Source of the DNA: Nitrospiraceae bacterium
GTDB taxonomy: Bacteria; Nitrospirota; Thermodesulfovibrionia; Thermodesulfovibrionales; Dissulfurispiraceae
NCBI GenBank assembly: GCA_003170655.1
Contig: PMYY01000133.1
Location: 1-8,111, forward strand
Length of the DNA: 8,111 bases
Reading direction: 5' to 3'
Shown: positions 6,368 to 8,111 of the stretch, one piece after another
Position numbering within the stretch: position 1 is the stretch's first letter
Layout: each line of letters opens with the position of its first letter
Position numbers and translations under genes: made by a program
Notes under the pieces: model-generated
What the model saw: the letters and a program-made list of their open reading frames with translations, nothing else
Told to the model about the DNA's origin: nothing
Database searches by the model: none

Positions 6368-7996
6368 GCGACAATTTACGGACATACAACCAGCTTAAAA
6401 AAAGGTCTTCTCGATCTAATCGGGAAGGTCTACCGTCGCAGAATCCCTCGCGACAAGATCATCACACAAGAGCTCGCCCGTTATCTCGTTGGCCTTTCTT
6501 CGGAAATCGGGAAGCAGATCGGAATTATCGTCAACAGAAGCGGTGCCATCACTCATGTAATAGTCGGAGACGCCCACAGCGTTTTCATCCCGGAACTCGA
6601 CAGTTTTCCGATCGGGAGAAAAGCGCTCAGGGGCTTGCGTTTCATCCATACACATCTAAGAAATGAACCGATCAACAAAGAAGATATCACAGACCTGGCT
6701 CTTCTGCGGTTCGATATTATTGCGGCCCTTACAGTTAGAGACGGTCTGCCCGATAAAATACATGCCGCCCATCTCATGCCCCAGGGTTCCGAACAGAAAT
6801 ACGAATTCATATCTTCGGATTTCTACAGGTTTGATCTGGACTTCACCGAATTCATCGAAAACCTCGAGGCTGAAATGGAGCGTCGCAGGACAATAAGCCA
6901 GAATGACAAGAGGGAAAGGGCCATCCTCGTCAGTGCCTCTACGAATCCGCGTTACGAGCTTGAGGAATCTATGGAAGAGCTCCGTGAGCTTGCCGAATCG
7001 AGCAATGTTATTGTCATGGATGCAGTTATCCAGAGATTGAAGGAAGTCAATCCCAAACACCTGCTTGGTGAAGGCAAACTAAAAGAGATCATCATGAATG
7101 GTATGGACAAAGGCGCCACCCTGCTCATCTTCGATCAGGACCTTTCCCCGTCGCAAATTCGAGCCATCACTGAAACAACCGAGCTGAAGGTCATAGACCG
7201 TTCACAGCTGATTCTGGATATCTTCGCCAGAAGGGCCCACAGCAGGGACGGCAAAGTGCAGGTCGAGTTGGCCCAGCTCACGTACATGCTGCCGAGACTT
7301 ACTGGTAAGGGGACCGCAATGTCCAGACTAATGGGAGGGATCGGTGGGAGGGGCCCGGGAGAGATGAAGCTCGAAGTCGACAGGCGCCGCATACGAGAAA
7401 AACTCTCCCATCTCGAAAAAGAGCTGAAGACTCTGAGCGAGGCGCGAAAACAGCGAAAACAGCGTCGGGTTGACTCAAAAATTCCGATTGTCTCAATCGT
7501 CGGCTATGCCAATGCCGGCAAATCGACGCTGCTGAACACGCTTACTAAAAGCGGCACCGTAGTAGAGGACAAGATGTTCGCCACCCTGGATACGGCGAGC
7601 AGGCGCCTGCGCTTTCCCAAAGAGCGGGAGGTAATCATAACAGACACCGTCGGCTTTATCCGAAACCTGCCGAAAGACCTAATGGCTGCATTCAAGTCGA
7701 CCCTTGAGGAACTGGAGGATGCTGATCTCCTTATTCATCTCGTGGACATTTCTAATCCTCGCTTCGACCAGCATATCGAATCGGTTGAGTCAATTCTCAA
7801 GGACCTGAACCTGGCCAACAAACCGAAGTTACTCGTCTTCAACAAAGTCGACAAGGTAGCTACAGGCACTGCAGCCAATATCGTGCTCCGCTACGATGCA
7901 ACGGCTGTCTCGGCAATGCGTGCTGAAAGTCTCCGGCCCCTCTTAGGGGCCATAGAAACCCATATATGGGAGTCGCGCCATGGTGCCGGGGAATGA
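6365..7996 (+). CDS. hflX: GTPase HflX (ribosome-splitting/recycling factor), long form
   Basis: HflX is a cytoplasmic TRAFAC-class GTPase that binds the 50S subunit and splits stalled 70S ribosomes under stress. Read from 6365 it has 543 residues. The N-terminal extension typical of long HflX proteins covers ~1-175 (YGHTTSLKKG, VYRRRIP, GLRFIHTH, DLALLRFD). The HflX domain follows from ~185 (ERAILVSAST, LLGEGKLKE, FDQDLSPSQ, DRSQLILDIFARRA). The hallmark GGIGGRGPGE lies at 324-333, then a basic coiled-coil linker, then the GTPase: G1 GYANAGKS (380-387), switch region FATLDT, G3 DTVGF (427), G4 NKVD (493-496), G5 SA (516). All nucleotide-binding motifs are intact. The TTG at 6635 would remove about 90 conserved residues, and its AGGGG is only 1 nt away, so 6365 is preferred although ATA is not a normal start. 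A single-base indel after the ATG at 6342 is an alternative. A terminator follows at once. Confidence 0.93.
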   Translation: MATIYGHTTSLKKGLLDLIGKVYRRRIPRDKIITQELARYLVGLSSEIGKQIGIIVNRSGAITHVIVGDAHSVFIPELDSFPIGRKALRGLRFIHTHLRNEPINKEDITDLALLRFDIIAALTVRDGLPDKIHAAHLMPQGSEQKYEFISSDFYRFDLDFTEFIENLEAEMERRRTISQNDKRERAILVSASTNPRYELEESMEELRELAESSNVIVMDAVIQRLKEVNPKHLLGEGKLKEIIMNGMDKGATLLIFDQDLSPSQIRAITETTELKVIDRSQLILDIFARRAHSRDGKVQVELAQLTYMLPRLTGKGTAMSRLMGGIGGRGPGEMKLEVDRRRIREKLSHLEKELKTLSEARKQRKQRRVDSKIPIVSIVGYANAGKSTLLNTLTKSGTVVEDKMFATLDTASRRLRFPKEREVIITDTVGFIRNLPKDLMAAFKSTLEELEDADLLIHLVDISNPRFDQHIESVESILKDLNLANKPKLLVFNKVDKVATGTAANIVLRYDATAVSAMRAESLRPLLGAIETHIWESRHGAGE

Positions 7997-8002
7997 ACCC
8001 TC

Positions 8003-8040
8003 CCCCCACTAAACCGTCGCAGCAGTTCTAGTGGGGGTTT
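8003..8040 (+). terminator. Intrinsic terminator of hflX
   Basis: The arms 8003-8011 (CCCCCACTA) and 8029-8037 (TAGTGGGGG) form a perfect 9-bp GC-rich stem with a 17-nt loop, followed by TTTCCTGTTT. The stem begins 6 nt after the hflX stop. The T-tract is broken by CC, so termination may be incomplete. The complementary strand has no T-tract after the stem, so it acts in one direction. Confidence 0.75.
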
Positions 8041-8111
8041 CCTGTTTCAACGAGAACTGCATATCGGCTTTGTGGCCAGATACGACTGACATACTCTCCG
8101 CAGGCTTAGAT
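8041..8111. other. Short unannotated right edge
   Basis: The last 71 bases show no coding, RNA or repeat signal that can be supported. Confidence 0.5.

Noticed and set aside
6635..6637. TTG as the hflX start
   Set aside because: It would discard about 90 residues that match the long-HflX N-terminal domain in the same frame, and AGGGG is only 1 nt from it.
6656..7060. Minus-strand 134-codon open frame
   Set aside because: It is antisense to the conserved HflX domain and has no independent start signals.

Overview
The window holds two large intact plus-strand genes. One encodes a 1,460-residue PEP/pyruvate-dikinase-like phosphotransferase and the other the ribosome-associated GTPase HflX. They are flanked on the left by a decayed IS200/IS605-type tnpB and on the right by an intrinsic terminator. 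The long HflX form (~540 residues), the orphan multidomain phosphotransferase and the IS605-type transposon suggest an anaerobic bacterium such as Desulfobacterota or Nitrospirota. That assignment is inference from family resemblance only; no marker gene is present.

Layout. 1-1410 (minus): a broken TnpB running off the left edge. It keeps two RuvC-type motifs and the first CxxC of the zinc ribbon, but is interrupted by a 5-bp tandem duplication, an in-frame TAA and probably one more frameshift. Two hairpins lie near its 5' end. 1411-1517: a divergent intergenic region with a good sigma-70-type promoter pointing right. 1518-5900 (plus): the phosphotransferase, with a ~960-residue mostly unrecognised N-terminal part, then a PPDK-like ATP-grasp region, then a phosphohistidine swivelling domain. 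The PEP/pyruvate TIM barrel that would complete PPDK or PEP synthase is missing. 5901-6364: no intact gene recognised. Three short hydrophobic segments about 110 bp apart, in two reading frames, look like diverged repeats or a decayed membrane-protein gene. 6365-7996 (plus): hflX, whose conserved N-terminal domain lies upstream of any ATG/GTG/TTG codon. The best initiation site is an ATA triplet 8 nt after a GAGG. 8003-8040: terminator. 8041-8111: nothing recognised.

Functional links. No operon-like pathway joins the two large genes. They share orientation, but 464 bp and apparently separate expression signals lie between them. The most interesting items are the orphan dikinase with an unknown phosphoryl acceptor, the missing canonical hflX start codon, and the small repeat array between them. 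No CRISPR array, tRNA or rRNA was seen.
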